A program made the translations under genes and the position numbers. A stretch of 64,000 nucleotides of DNA from Muscardinus avellanarius (Eukaryota > Chordata > Mammalia > Rodentia > Gliridae). The stretch spans positions 126,980,721-127,044,720 of the forward strand of contig OY726559.1 in NCBI GenBank assembly GCA_963383645.1, given 5' to 3'. The notes under the pieces are model-generated. The model saw only the letters and a list, made by a program, of their open reading frames with translations, was not told where the DNA came from and did no database searches. Of this stretch, positions 21,090-33,351 are shown piece by piece (position 1 is the first letter of the stretch; every line of letters starts with the position of its first letter).

Positions 21090-21480
21090 TGTGTTGGGTC
21101 AAGGGTGAATAGGGCCTGATAAGTTTCACAACTACACTTATGTGGCTCTCACAAGCATAGCTGTGTCATGATAACACAGGGAAGTCTGACCCACTCGAAG
21201 GAGCAGTTCCCCAAAATAAAAAAAAATGTCACAAGGAGGTAATATTTCAACCCTGATGACCAAGGCCAGCCCTCCGCCACCTGTGATAAACTGAGTCCAG
21301 CTGTTCCCAGGAGCAGGCACAATCTCCTCCCTTGCTATCTCTGATATAAACATTTTTTCACTTCCTCCTACTGCAGCTGGTCTCCTGCAAGAGACTGCCT
21401 GGCAGGTAATCTTGCCCGCAATAAACTTTCTTTAATTGAACCAGCCTCCAGGGTCTCTTGTCTCTTGGGCCCCACCAATC
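21090..21480 (+). mobile_element. Retroviral-type solo LTR (class I/II-like), family unknown
   Basis: Layout fits U3-R-U5: a TATA-like 'tgatataaacatt' near 21,341, AATAAA at 21,420-21,425, then 'ctttaattgaaccagcctcc' and a pyrimidine/GC-rich end 'gggtctcttgtctcttgggc'. The upstream part contains 'accctgatgaccaaggccag'. No internal retroviral sequence adjoins it; an L1 begins some 40 bp further on. Confidence 0.55.
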
Positions 21481-21519
21481 ACTTTATAGCTTGAAGTAGA
21501 TGTTTACCTCTAGAAGAGG

Positions 21520-23960
21520 ATATCAAAAATAAAGCGAATGATTAGACATAGGGATTCCACAGAGTGAGGGAGAATAGACAAACACAACAAAGATACAAAC
21601 TTAAGAAACCTAAAAACATAAGAAAGACAAATATAAATAAAACAATGATCCCTCACAACCTCACAAAAACAAAACCCAACAACTCAGAGTTATAAAAATG
21701 TCAGAAGGAAAATTTATAATTTTAATAGTTAAAATGATTCAGAATTTTAGAAAAGAGTTCAGAAATAGTCTGAAAGGTATGAAAGATCATATTAACAAAG
21801 AAACTGATAACCTGAGCAAGAATAAAAAGAAGCTCTAAAGGAAGTGAAGGATGAAATAAATAAAATGAAAATGTTAATATAAACCAACAATGGTAGACTA
21901 GACCACATGGAAAACAGTCTCACTCCTAGAAGATGAACACTCCAAAAATGAACGCATAGCCTATAATGTAGAAAAATTAACTCAACAAAATGAACAGGTC
22001 ATCCAAAAGATTTGGGATTACTTTAAAAGAACAAATCTAAGAATAGGCATAAAAGAGGGTTTAAAGCTAAAACTAAGGGAATAAAAAAAATCTCTGAGAA
22101 ATAATATCTAAGAATTTCCCAAACATAAAAGGTCAATATATATGTACAGAAAACATATAGAACTACAATTAGACAAGATCCAAGAAAAGGTTCACCACAC
22201 CATATAATAACCAACTGGACTAATGTAGAGGCCAAGGAGAGAATCTTAAATGCAATAAAAGTAAAAACAGTAATATCCAGAGGTAAAACAATAAGAATCA
22301 CTCCATACCTTTTGAACTAAATCATGAAAGCCAGGAAGGCCTGAAGCAACATATTCCAAACCTTGATCAAAAACAACTTACAGCCAAGATTACTCTACCC
22401 AGTGAAGACATATTTCAATTCTGACAGAGAACAAAAATCTTTCATGACAAACAGAAGCTCAAAGAATTTATATCTTCCAAACCAGCACTAGAGTAAATAC
22501 ACAAAGAAATAAATTACAAAGGAGAAATAAAATATAAATGTCAGACCCAGATAAAGGATTTCCACCAAATGAACAACTAGGCAAAGAACAAACTCTATCT
22601 CAAACAGAAAGTACAGTTCAGAATGATCTTTCAATTATTACATTGAATATCAATGACCTAAACTCCCTAATTAAAAGATAAAAAGTGACAAAATGTGTTA
22701 AAGATCACAATCCATCTATATGCCATATGCAAGAAACACATCTTACTGGTAAAGATATTCATAAATTAAAGGTGAAGGAATGGAATAAGGTAAATGAAAT
22801 TCTAAGTCAAGCAGGGGCAGCAACTCTCATATTGGACAAAATAGACTTCAAGTTTAAGCTTATCAAAAGATACAAAGTAGGCCATTTTTTCCTGGTAAAT
22901 GACAATCCAACAGAAAGATACTATGATAGTCAACATTTATGCTCCAAATGAAGGTGCAATCACTTTTATAAAACAAACTCTCTGTGACATTAAGTCTCAC
23001 ATAAACCCCAGTACAAAAATCCTGGGAGACTTCAATACTCCTCTTACAACACTAGACCAATTATCTAGACAAAAGATAAGCAAAGATCCCTCAGACCTAA
23101 GGAACACCATAAACCAAATGGACCTACTGGACATTTACAGAATATTCTATCCAACTACAGCTGAATATACATTCTTTTCAACTGTTCATAGGAGCTTCTC
23201 CAAAACAGACCATATCCTGGGTCACAAATCAAATACTAGCAAAAATATATATATAAGATAATTCAACTTGGAAAACAGTGTGGAGGATCCTCAGATGAAT
23301 GGGAATGAACCTACCATATGATCCAGCTATACCACTCCTCGTTATCTACACAAAAGAGTTGAAACCAGACTGCCATAGTAATGCATACATACCTATGTTT
23401 ATAGCTTCACAATTCATAATTACCAAACTATGGAACCAGCCAAGATGTTCATCAACATATTAATGGATTACAAATTTATGGGGTATATACACACAATGGA
23501 ATTCTACTCAGCCATAAAGAAGAATAAAATTATGTCATTTGCAAGGAAATGAATAGAACTGGAGAATATTATGCTAAGTAAGGCTAGTCAGTCACAAAAA
23601 GTGAAAGGTTGGATGTTTTTGCTCATATGTGTAAGTTAGGGAGACATTGGGTGTCAGCAAGGACTACAGACAAGGAAGGAGAAACCTTAGTGGAATAGAG
23701 AAGGGGGCCTGAGGGAAATGGGAGAGAGGAGAAGGATTTGAAGAGGAAAACACTCTAATGCACATGATATATACACACAAACTCATCTGTGCCAATCACT
23801 GGGTTGAACATGGGAAGATGGGGAGGGAATGGGAGTGGGGTGGGAACTGGGAAAGAGTTCCCTTAGTTCTGTGTGCATTGTGCCTCTCTCACCCTGACTT
23901 CATCAAGATGTGTTACAATGCACCAAAAGAGTAAATATGTAATAACATGTAATGTAATAC
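21520..23960 (+). mobile_element. L1 with ORF1 and endonuclease relics, reverse transcriptase deleted
   Basis: ORF1-derived sequence (about 21,600-22,480, e.g. 'aaatgaacaggtcatccaaa' and 'aaagccaggaaggcctgaa') leads into the ORF2 endonuclease. In the translated frames I see CHMQETHL (22,720s), ATLILDKIDF, NIYAPNEGA, ILGDFNTPL and TDHILGHK, the usual endonuclease blocks in order. At about 23,255 the sequence jumps to the ORF2 C-terminal end and 3' UTR ('ttcaacttggaaaacagtgt', 'atggaattctactcagccat', 'tttttgctcatatgtgtaag'). The whole reverse transcriptase domain is absent. Stops and a frameshift at 22,900-22,950 break the endonuclease. The 3' end at about 23,930 is followed by AT-rich sequence. 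Confidence 0.85.
22685..23261 (+). pseudogene. L1 ORF2 endonuclease fragment, frameshifted
   Basis: Two overlapping frames (22,685-22,951 and 22,899-23,261) together carry the apurinic/apyrimidinic-type endonuclease of L1 ORF2p, which nicks target DNA at T-rich sites. The late blocks GDFN (with catalytic-type Asp/Asn) and TDHILGHK are legible. The frame shifts near 22,930, and the protein ends where the deletion joins 3' UTR-side sequence. It is not functional. Confidence 0.8.
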
Positions 23961-24189
23961 TATATTGTCTATAATTTAACAATATGTAATATATAAAATA
24001 TATGATACTTTCTCTAGTTATCATGTATAAGTTAATTGTATAAAGTCAAGCAAATTACTCAACCTAAGATCAGACTGTTTTATTAATAAAAAGTGAGGAT
24101 GATAAACCAAACTTAGCATTAATGTGATGAACACATGAAATATATATGCAAAATTAATCATGATACAAAGTAGGGACAAATAGCAAATA

Positions 24190-24430
24190 GTATAACATAG
24201 AGGTAAAAACATTGACTTTGTGATCAGATGGACTGTGGATCAAATGTCTATTTCTTACTTCTTTACCTAAAGAATGTTTATTAACATTAACCTCTTCAGA
24301 GCTAAGTTTCCTTATCCATAAAATGGAGAAAAGGTAATTTCTTTATGTAACTGTGAATATTACATATTATAGCTTACTATCTGACCCAGCATATGGGACG
24401 TGCCCAATAATTCTCTTATTCCCAAATATC
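24190..24430 (-). mobile_element. MIR relic, antisense
   Basis: Antisense MIR: 'tggatcaaatgtctatttct', 'cagagctaagtttccttatc', 'cataaaatggagaaaag' and 'gacccagcatatgg'. Confidence 0.75.
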
Positions 24431-24439
24431 AGTTACCTT

Positions 24440-25130
24440 CCTGTTCTCTTTTCCTTTCTGTTGACTGAAGAAAGTAATTAGTATGACTTCACTACAGAAA
24501 GCTGACATGATTACTAATGCTTATTTCTTTACATTTTGCACCTAATTTAGTAGACATTGTGCTGTTTGATTCTCATAAACTATCCCATGGGTAACCATAA
24601 GACCTCATTGTCTTCCCTAGGATGTTTTATTGTTGTGAAACAATTTCTGTGGGCCTCTCATGTTTCTGCACACCTTGGGAGCAGATGTACTAATAACAGC
24701 TGTGTGGGGAGGGGCATCTTATTAAAGATGTTTCTATAGTGAACATCAGCCTCTGGACTAAAGAGCAGATTTGTTTATTGTTCAATATAGAAATGATTAT
24801 ATATTCTTCTATGACAAAGGCCTATTGTAAAAGACCAGTGTTTCTGGAGCATAGAGTTTCTCTACTGGGATTAACGGGGCAACAGCATCCATCTGGGCTA
24901 CTCTGTGAAACTTCACAGGACTTGAGGGCAAGTGAAACCAAGACAAACAGGAAGCTCACACTGATCGCTATGCCATGAGTATCAAGTCCTTTGTCTCTGA
25001 ACCAGAAGCCTCATGTCTCCTACCAGTATCCATAAAACTATAGCAGACTGTCCTGTTAGTTTTCAAGTGAAATAACATCTCAAACTCTTTATAGCTCTTG
25101 GGAGCCAAACAATACCTGGAATGGCCATTC
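24440..25130. other. No gene recognised
   Basis: Short frames at 24,557-24,739 and 24,739-24,978 have no recognisable protein features. Part of 24,500-24,620 may be a diverged MIR. Confidence 0.35.
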
Positions 25131-25134
25131 ATTA

Positions 25135-26045
25135 CCTAGAGAGCATGGAATTCACTCTCAACACCTTCATCTCCTTACATTTCTACATATTCTAGCAGCA
25201 ACCCTGGCTCGTCTTCCCTGTAAATATGACCTTGATTTGTCTAATTCTCTCTCTAATATTACTGCCACCCCAGTTTAGGCTCCAGCATCACATTCTGAAT
25301 AATGTTATGACCTGCTATTTCTCCACCTGCAGTCCTTTTGACTTCGCTCAGATCCTCTATTCCTATAGCCGCCAATCCTCTCAGCAAAATGTGGATCTGA
25401 TCTTGTGGTTTTCCATGACTTAGAGAACAAAGACGCTATTCCTTCACATGGCCGCCACCATTCTCCCCTGACTTACCCTGCATCATGACCATGCTCACTC
25501 TGCCAGGTGGGGTCACAGAGGCCTTCTTTCATTTCTTAAATTAGGGTTTCCTTGTACAGTTCTGCAGGTTTTGCACTGCATGACACTAAGGGGGTATCAA
25601 GTCAATAACCTTCTGGCAGATGGCAATAAAGTGTCTGAAGAAAAGAGATATATTTTCTTATTGCCCAGGGGTATCATATGAGTTAGAATATTCTTTATGA
25701 CCATAAAAGTGTCAAATATGCTCTCTCATTTTCTCAGGGTACTCTTTGCTCTTCTTTTTTTTTTTTTAATTTGTTCATATTAGTTCTTCAACCCCTATTC
25801 AAGCTCCACTTTCTCAGGAAAAGCCAGTTTTCTCTGGTTCCACTTTTTATTAGCCCTTCATGGCACCTGCCACAGTTTATATTTTACCTTCTATTTAAAT
25901 CGCTTTTTACTTTGTGTTTAGTTAATGTCTGAATGCTTCCTGGACTACACGATTTGTGGAGAGAAGGTGCATTCATGTGTTTTACTATCCTCAGTGAATA
26001 TCACACTGTTCAATAAATATGGGGTGAATGCTGAGTGAATAGATA
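25135..26045 (+). mobile_element. L2 LINE relic, sense, interrupted
   Basis: Sense L2 phrases run through 25,190-25,540 ('gctcactctgccaggtgggg', 'cagaggccttctttcatttc') and resume at about 25,760-26,045 ('atggcacctgccacagttta', 'agtgaatatcacactgttca' and 'ataaatatggggtgaatgct', the characteristic 3' end). The 25,545-25,750 part is not L2 and may be a later insertion. Confidence 0.65.
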
Positions 26046-26049
26046 AGAT

Positions 26050-26540
26050 AGGTAGGGAATAGAATAGATAAGGTAGGGAATGTTTTCCCAGTTTTATAGA
26101 TGAGAATACTGGGGTCCAGAGATGATTACGATTACTGAGTTTCTTATGGTCAAAAGGCACCACATCTCCCATTCAAGTTTCCTAAAAGTGCAAGTTTCTT
26201 CCCATGGGTGTTGTTCCTGTGAGTCCAAGACAGACTGGAAAGGTCAGCTTCAGGGGAACAGTGCAGGAGGGGGGCCAGAGGGGAGTTTATTTTAGGGAGG
26301 TTGTGAGAACCATGTAAATATGAAACAAAGGAATTGAAAGGGAAATAGGTCAGATGAAATGACAGCGGGATGGAGGGTTCCAGAAGGAGGGGTGGGGAGT
26401 ACGGGAGAAAGATGCAGCAGACTTGGCAGCCAGGAGGGGCCAGACGAATGTAAGAGGGTTAGGGTCTGACTGTCCTAGACTCTCTGGGCACTTGTTTGCA
26501 GAACAGAGAAATGTCCCTAAGTAAATGAAACTTTCTTATA
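26050..26540. other. G-rich stretch, no feature recognised
   Basis: The 26,260-26,460 part is purine-rich (repeated AGG/GGG). Neither a gene nor a named repeat is recognised. Confidence 0.35.
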
Positions 26541-26544
26541 ATAA

Positions 26545-26625
26545 AAGTAACAATAGCCATTCTCTATTGGGTGTCTAGCATGTGTCATGCACCGTGCTAG
26601 GTGCTGCACAGAACTTCTTTTAGCG
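26545..26625 (+). mobile_element. MIR fragment
   Basis: MIR 5' core: 'tattgggtgtctagcatgtg' then 'atgcaccgtgctaggtgctg'. Confidence 0.65.
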
Positions 26626-26953
26626 CAGGCTGAGTACTGGCCAGAGAAGATACTAACCTTAGATCTCCAGCTTGTCCTTTTCTCCTTCCAGTTGTTTCCA
26701 ACATTCTAATTACTATGCCTGTGAAAATTTTCTCTTTTGCTTTTCTCACTTCTTTGTCTCCTGGTTTCTACAATATCATCTTTTCACTGCTAGATGCTCA
26801 GGGCCTTATGATAGTCTCCATGAAACTCCAGGGACTGCCTGACTATGCCCAAACTCTTTCTATTAACCTGACTGCAACTAGGTTTAAGTGACCAGCAACC
26901 AATTCTCATTTCACTCTTACCTTTCCCAAAGACCACTGTACTAAAGTGTTCTT

Positions 26954-27192
26954 GGAAAAAAAAAAAAAAACTTATGGTGTTATTTTTTTCTGTATGTGTT
27001 AATAGAGGTTTACCCCAGGGGCATTCTACCTCCAAGCTACATCTCCAGCCTTTTTAATTTTTTAATTTTGAAATAGGGTATCGCTATATTGGTGAGTCTC
27101 ACTGTATTGCTGAGTCTAACCTCAAACCTATAATTCTCCTATCTCAGACTTTCAAATACTGAGATTACAGACACAAGCCACCAAGCCTGACT
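26954..27192 (-). mobile_element. B1-ID dimeric SINE, antisense, with target duplication
   Basis: The T/A tail is followed by the ID half ('accccaggggcattctacct', 'ccaagctacatctcc') and the 7SL-like half ('tactgagattacagacacaa'). A 12-bp target duplication with one mismatch flanks it (26,942-26,953 TAAAGTGTTCTT and 27,193-27,204 TAAAGTATTCTT). Confidence 0.9.
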
Positions 27193-27209
27193 TAAAGTAT
27201 TCTTTTAGC

Positions 27210-28670
27210 TGAGTAAATAAATGTCCAATGATACTACTTCAGGCAGAGTTATAAGATTTTTTTTTTGAAGGACAAATGCTTTACTAGACATTTTAAATTG
27301 CATCCACACTTAGGTCTCCACTAATTTAACCTCTTGGAAGATTGATTCTTCTGATTCTCTTCCCCATCCCTACACCCCTACCCCCACTTCTGTGTTAAGA
27401 TTCTATGACTACACATGGCTCATGGGCAGAAAAGAACATTACCCTTCACATATAACAGCAGTTCTCTCCACTGTCGACGCTATTTGCCTGCACCCATGGG
27501 ATCCTTAGGAAATGAGAAAGCTGAGCTGTCCCGAGGGTGTGGAGAATTAGGGCAGTTGCTTAGTTCTCCTTTCTACTGGGGAATGATTGAGATAATTGAG
27601 AAAAAATATGTCTGAATTGGACTTACTTTCTGAATGCATGTTATACACACAGGCCAAGAATCATCAGAGGTCTACTAGCAGGAGTGGCTAGTTGACCCGT
27701 AGTCCATTGAAGGTGCAGTCCGAGTTGGCAGGTGATATGTGGAGCTTTTTACCCACCCATAGCTGAGTTCCCAGAATCTCCACAGACAGCTGAGGGACAT
27801 TTCCCAGGACCCATTTCCTTCTCCACTGAACATCTTTGCATTCCTTATATACTGGGATTCCTGGTTTCTAACTTGTTGCCTCAAATCTAGATTGTGCCTT
27901 TTGGCCCAAATCCTGTGCATCAGCACTTTGGTTGAACTGCCTACTTAGCTTTTGATTTTGATTTCACTTATAGATTTTGTCTTACGGATTATCTACATTT
28001 CTAATTACCACAATTCTGAAGATCGGTCTCTCTATACCCTCTACGCATTGCAGATTTTTATGATTCCAGTGTTTTGGCTCACATTTATCTAGGGAAATTT
28101 TTGACATGCCTTGTTTTACACTTGCACCCCCAAAAGAATTGTTTGCCAAGTTGTACCATCAGAAGTAACAATGAGAGTGATGCTTAAGCCACTGTCACAC
28201 TGGGTAATATTTGATCGATCTTACTTCCTAAACAGAGGAGGGCTCAGAACTCATGTCCTGGAGCTCGGAGTGAGTATAGAGATGTGGTAGACTGAGCACC
28301 CCAAGTTTCATACATAAAGCTAATTATTATTTGACAGAGAGAGCCTAGAAGCAATAAAAATAAAAATCCAAGCTATTGTGATGACCAAAATCCAAGTGTG
28401 TGTGGATGAACCTAGAGGAAGGATCCAGGTACTAAGCAATGGAGCCTGAAAATATCTGATCAGAAAAGGCAGAGACTGGAAACCAACACTGAGTGACTGG
28501 AATAAACTCCCCCAATCACTTTTTATAGGGTGCTAGTAGCCTCAGTCATAGATGTGCAGAGAGATGAGAAAAGAGGCTAAATTGATAATATATATAGATA
28601 TGTGGTTGAGAGATTCATGTGTCAATGGTTTTCAACTCTGAGTCTTATTAGAAAGGAATATATTAGGTAA
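27210..28670. other. No gene recognised
   Basis: Mixed sequence without recognised families. The frames at 27,415-27,615 and 27,675-27,926 lack support. Confidence 0.35.
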
Positions 28671-28679
28671 CTGTTTTGA

Positions 28680-29115
28680 GTGTATCAGTTAGCTTTTGCT
28701 ATGTAACAAACCAACTTAATGCTCAATGGTTTAAAACAACTGTATACATTCATAAGAAACACTGTTATAGCTCATGCTTCTGGGTTTGCTGGGGATTGGT
28801 TAAAGTAGGCTGGGCTTGTCTGGGTGTCTCTCTTCATCCTTACTGGGCTTATTCATGCATTTGTTATTGGCCAGGGCAGGGAAATGGTAGCCCATCTTCT
28901 CTGGACTAGGGCAGCTTAGTTAGATTAGTTCTACCCCACATGTCTTCTACCCTCTCCAGAGACTATTCCAGGCTTTTCTCACACTGATGGCAAAAGCACA
29001 AAAACACAGCAGGAACATATAGTCTCCTAAGGTCTAGTCTAGGAACCGGCACAGTGTCACAATCTGCCTCATTCTCTTGCCCAGAGAAAATCTCATGACA
29101 AAACTCAAGTCAAGA
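28680..29115 (+). mobile_element. ERVL-class LTR relic (LTR16/MLT2-like)
   Basis: Starts 'tgtatcagttagcttttgct' then 'atgtaacaaaccaacttaat' and 'atggtttaaaacaact'. Further on it reads 'tttgctggggattggttaaa', 'cttattcatgcatttg' and 'aggaaccggcacagtgtcac'. This is the typical order of this ancient LTR group. No internal region is attached. Confidence 0.7.
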
Positions 29116-29214
29116 AAGAAAGAGGGACATCATGCTCACAGTGGGATGGAACTGGAAAGATAGAGCAAAGAGTTATGAAGATGGAAAGGTATGTAAGGTA
29201 ATCACTCAATCTAT

Positions 29215-29385
29215 ATGATGTACTAGGAACTTATCTGAGAGCTCTAAGCTCTGACAGGTTTCCTCATATGTATAATGAGGAGGTATTATTATCTTTATTT
29301 GTAAACAGCTCAAAATGCTTATATCAGGCATTAGGGTAATATACCAATTAGGTGGCAAACAGATTTCATCCCAGATTTGTCTGAT
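29215..29385 (+). mobile_element. MIR relic, weak
   Basis: 'cctcatatgtataatgagga' and 'ggtattattatctttatttg' fit a MIR core, with diverged flanks. Confidence 0.45.
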
Positions 29386-29487
29386 ACTAAATGTGAGACC
29401 TTTTTGCTATGGAATTCAGATTCACTAAATTATCTATCCTCTTTTCATTTCAATTACTTTTTATACAGAGCATACATACAAATCCAG

Positions 29488-29602
29488 ATGTTATATTTGA
29501 TAATCACTCTAACAATCCAGTAAGTAAAATAATAATAAAAAATCTTAAAACACATATGTTATATTTGATAAACACTTTAACAATTTAGTCAATTAAATAA
29601 AA
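29488..29602. repeat. Diverged tandem duplication, period about 68 bp
   Basis: Copies starting at 29,488 and 29,556 share ATGTTATATTTGATAA followed by 'cact' and 'taacaat' blocks over about 45 bp. They differ at several positions. Confidence 0.75.
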
Positions 29603-29604
29603 AT

Positions 29605-30420
29605 GAGAATTAAGACAAAAGATCTGAATTTCATTGTATGCTCTATTTGCCACCAATCTCCATGAGTTTGTTATAAAATTTTTGTCATTTATTTTTTATC
29701 CTTATAATATCCTAGAAAGTTCAACATCTTGCATTGATGATAATTTTTTCTGTCATTTATATCTACACATATGGAGTTGGTATTCAATACACTATAACAT
29801 GGAGCTCATTAGCAAGGCAATTTTTTTCCCAGCATGAAAACATTCTATTACTTAAAACAAAAATTTATAACACCCTAACATTAAGTACAGCAATTAGCTA
29901 TCAGGATGCCCCTTTAACACACTTTCAGAGGGTTCACTTAAAGTCATTCTGCCAGTCAGTCCTGTGGATGTGTAATGACTGGAATGGACTTAGTGCACAG
30001 ATTGCCTGAATTATTATGCCCATGTCTCAAAAAGGTTATTCTTAGAGGCAAACTGTTTTTCTACAAATTCAAACAATGTAGGTTCCCAGAATGATTGTTG
30101 CAAAGGGGCTGTGTTAGTTATCAGTGACTTGGCCAACATCAAAAAAGCAACAAGATGATGAATTTTAGCCTCAGTGAAGACATGGCTAAGAATCTCTGCC
30201 GACAAATCTCCTGGCTAGTTTGTGCATTGTTCCAAAGTGGGACCCAGAACCACCCATTGGCTACAGCAAATCTCATCTGTCTTCTCTCAATTAACCTGTG
30301 TTAAAGCCTGAGACAAGAACAGACCCATCCTCACTGTTGTACATGGAGGATTGTTTATAGAACCACTGTGAATGGTGATGGAGAAGGCACTGTAAAGAAC
30401 CAAGGGACTGAGATCAGGTT
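29605..30420. other. No gene recognised
   Basis: AT-rich. The frames at 29,634-29,837 and 29,734-30,009 overlap each other in different frames and have no recognisable features. Confidence 0.35.
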
Positions 30421-30424
30421 TGTA

Positions 30425-30595
30425 GTTAAACCAGAACCAAGAGTCAGGAGACCCAGATCCTGTTCTGGTTTTACTATCAACTAGATGTGAAAAGTACATT
30501 ACTTTTCCTTTCTGACCCTTAGTCTTCTCACTGATCAAGTCTGAGAACAAAACGCTAACAATATAGCACCAGGCAGTCCTAGGTTCCCACACATC
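30425..30595 (-). mobile_element. MIR relic, antisense
   Basis: 'caggagacccagatcctgtt', 'tttactatcaactagatgtg', then 'tctgacccttagtcttctca' fit antisense MIR. Confidence 0.65.
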
Positions 30596-30599
30596 CATA

Positions 30600-31640
30600 A
30601 CAGGAGCCAGGAGTTCTTAGTCATATGACATTCAATCCCAACCCGCAATTTTCATCTACTTATTAGGCACTATACGCCCCACTTTCCCTTTCCCAGAAGG
30701 CTGAGAAGAAGAGTGGTGATAAAGAACTACTAATTTGTTCCTTTACTTTGATTGCTCTCTAACTAATGTTCTCTAATTCCCAAAACTAGACTAATAATGA
30801 CTTGAACAATTTTTTATTCTATGAGACATGTCCCTCTAACAAGTCACTAATAATAATACATCACTGTACAGCTCTTTCAAAGACTTTTCTCCCACTCCCT
30901 AATTTACAAATGATAGACATTCTTGTTGGACATTTACCCATTGAAAGAGTCCCAGACCAATTTGGAAGATAATGTTTGAATTTTTTTCAGTCTCTTGATC
31001 TCTCTACAGGTCTTTCATATGCTTACATTTTGATAGAATTGCACAAGATCACAGTAGGTTTCACAGTAATAAAACCAAAATCTAGATTGAGTGATGATGT
31101 TTTGGCCAATTTTTACTAGTTTTTATATCTCATCTCAAAATCATGTAGGAAAGATCACATTTTCCCATTAATTTTACTGCAAGTTTTAGAGGAAAGGATT
31201 ATTCTTTACTTAAATTCTGAAAAATAAAATGTGTTTAGGTGTAGAATGCGTTTGTTTTGCCTGACTTTTATTACTTCTGTCAGTTTGGACCCCAGTAGTC
31301 TGAGGAGCAATAGCTGAAAAGCACAAAAGCAACAAAAAACTTTATCTGTCTGATCACCAGGTACATTAAACAGTTACCTTTAACTCTAAACCAAAGCTTC
31401 CTTTAGGTTAACCAATCCAGAGAGGTAATGAATAGTGGTCTGTAAGACATGGAAAACTATAAATAGCATTTATATTAAGATTTTAGGTATATTGTGCCAT
31501 TTAATTCTTGTGTCTATAAAACATTAGTGATGCAAAGGAAATGAACAGATATATGATATTTAATTTTGAACTTACTATTTGTTGGTATATAGTATTGTCG
31601 CTAATACTATTAATAATTATACTATAATTAATTAAGTAAT
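30600..31640. other. No gene recognised
   Basis: AT-rich with no recognised family. The 31,580-31,650 part is a run of TAA/TTA-rich sequence. Confidence 0.35.
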
Positions 31641-31644
31641 AATG

Positions 31645-31800
31645 ATACTTTCATAGAGAACTTTACTGTCTTCCAAGTATCACACTAAGAACTTATTTTC
31701 CTTATGTCATTTAGTTCTTCTGTGATCTAGTTTGATATCCTTCTTATTCAGAGATGAAGGCTCTCCAAGGTTTGGCCAGCCAATAAATTTGTGAAACCAT
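31645..31800 (+). mobile_element. MIR relic
   Basis: 'ttccaagtatcacactaaga', 'tgtcatttagttcttctgtg' and 'ttattcagagatgaaggctc' fit sense MIR. Confidence 0.55.
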
Positions 31801-33210
31801 TCATTGCTTTCTACCAAAGAGATATAGGAATTCTGAAAGAAAGAATATAAGTTTAAGGAGTCTCTAATATTATATAAATACATTATATAGATACAGCCTA
31901 GAGGTGAGAATTGGGCCTTTGAATGCCCACTCATTGCTAATTTGAATACAGTGAAGCTTGGCTTGTATCATTCTGACAAAGAACACTGAAATTTGTTTGC
32001 TGGGTGAAGGAGCAGTAAGTAAGTAAGTAATGTTGGTGGTAAGTTTGTGCACAGGTATTTCATAGTCAAAAATATTCAGGTCAAGTTTTTAGTGTGATCC
32101 TATCTTCTTATGCGCTGCTTCCCTTAGGAATCAATATAACATAATTTACCCCACCCCATGAAAAGAGATCTTTAAAGAGACATTGAAAAAGAAGCATGAA
32201 TGAGGTCAAACCTCATTCATGGATGTGGCGATTTCCATCCAATGTATACCCTACAAAATTGGCGATTGTATATGGCTCAAGCATAAAAAAGCAAATGCAG
32301 TTCTGGAGGTTTTGAACACGTATAGTAGTTCTGATCCCTCCTAATATCTCACATAAACAAGGCAAATATATTGTTTTAGAAGATAAAAGCCCACAGGGAA
32401 GAGAAAACTGGATCGGCAACAACAATGATAAAACTCTAGAAGGTGAGAACAGGCAGGTGAGTAACAACTCACTGAGCGGGTACAATAAAGCTAAATGTAA
32501 GGTGAAGGGAGGAAAGCTAAGGACCAACAAGAGGTGCAGTGTATAATCTCCAGAAGATCCAGCAGCCATCAGTACTGGAGTCTCTAGAACTGGGACGGAG
32601 GAGATAGGAAGCCAACGTCAAATGGGTGAGGACAGGTACTTTTTTAAAGGCATTCTCCTGTACTGCTTTTCATTCCAGGGTGATTATTTTTTTTCCCTCC
32701 GTATCATCAAAACCTTGGAAGCTTATTTTCAAGAAAGGATTAAACAAATCCCTGGACATGGACCAGGGATGTATAGTTGATGGCAATGAGTAACTATTTA
32801 CATACCTACTGCCGAGAATGTTCATTTCTGTTCTGTGGGTAAGTTTCCAGAATGATGGTGCCCAGACTTGTGGATTTCAAACAAGATGTGGTAAAAGTAT
32901 ATTTCAAGCCCTATTGAAAAGACACAAAAATATTCACATAAGAATTTCTCCTTGACAGCTAACCCAGAAAATTCTATAGTACAAGCCAGACTTCATCAAC
33001 AATGCCCTCCCCTCCAATCATAAAAACATAAGTATCTTTTAACATTTGAGGACAACCCCTATCACCGAAGACAGAGGCAAAATGCAAATTATACATAGAA
33101 AGTAAAATGACAAATATACAGTCAAGTACCATTAATATCCTCAGAAATGAGAAAAACTTTATAAAACAAATATAGAGCAAAATGCTGTGAAAAAGAAACA
33201 CAACAAGAGC
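31800..33210. other. No gene; one perfect hairpin
   Basis: Contains a short (AGTA)n run at about 32,014-32,030 and the inverted repeat at 32,195-32,221. The 118-codon minus-strand frame at 32,213-32,569 has no recognisable domain. Confidence 0.35.
32195..32221. repeat. Perfect 12-bp inverted repeat, 3-base loop
   Basis: Arm CATGAATGAGGT at 32,195-32,206, loop CAA, and the exact complement at 32,210-32,221. Confidence 0.92.
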
Positions 33211-33218
33211 ATGCGCGC

Positions 33219-33219
33219 A

Positions 33220-33254
<35 letters not shown>
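33219..33254. repeat. (AC)n microsatellite
   Basis: About 18 AC units, bordered by ATGCAC-type imperfect repeats. Confidence 0.95.
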
Positions 33255-33257
<3 letters not shown>

Positions 33258-33351
33258 CACATATATACACACGCACTTTTAGGAAAGTTAAAAACATAAT
33301 GCCAAGATTTAAAATCTCAACAAAAGCACTTTTGTAAAAAAATTTTTAAGT

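Noticed and set aside
32213..32569. 118-codon minus-strand frame with a hydrophobic, leucine-rich start
   Set aside because: Looks signal-peptide-like only because of composition; no conserved core or splice evidence.
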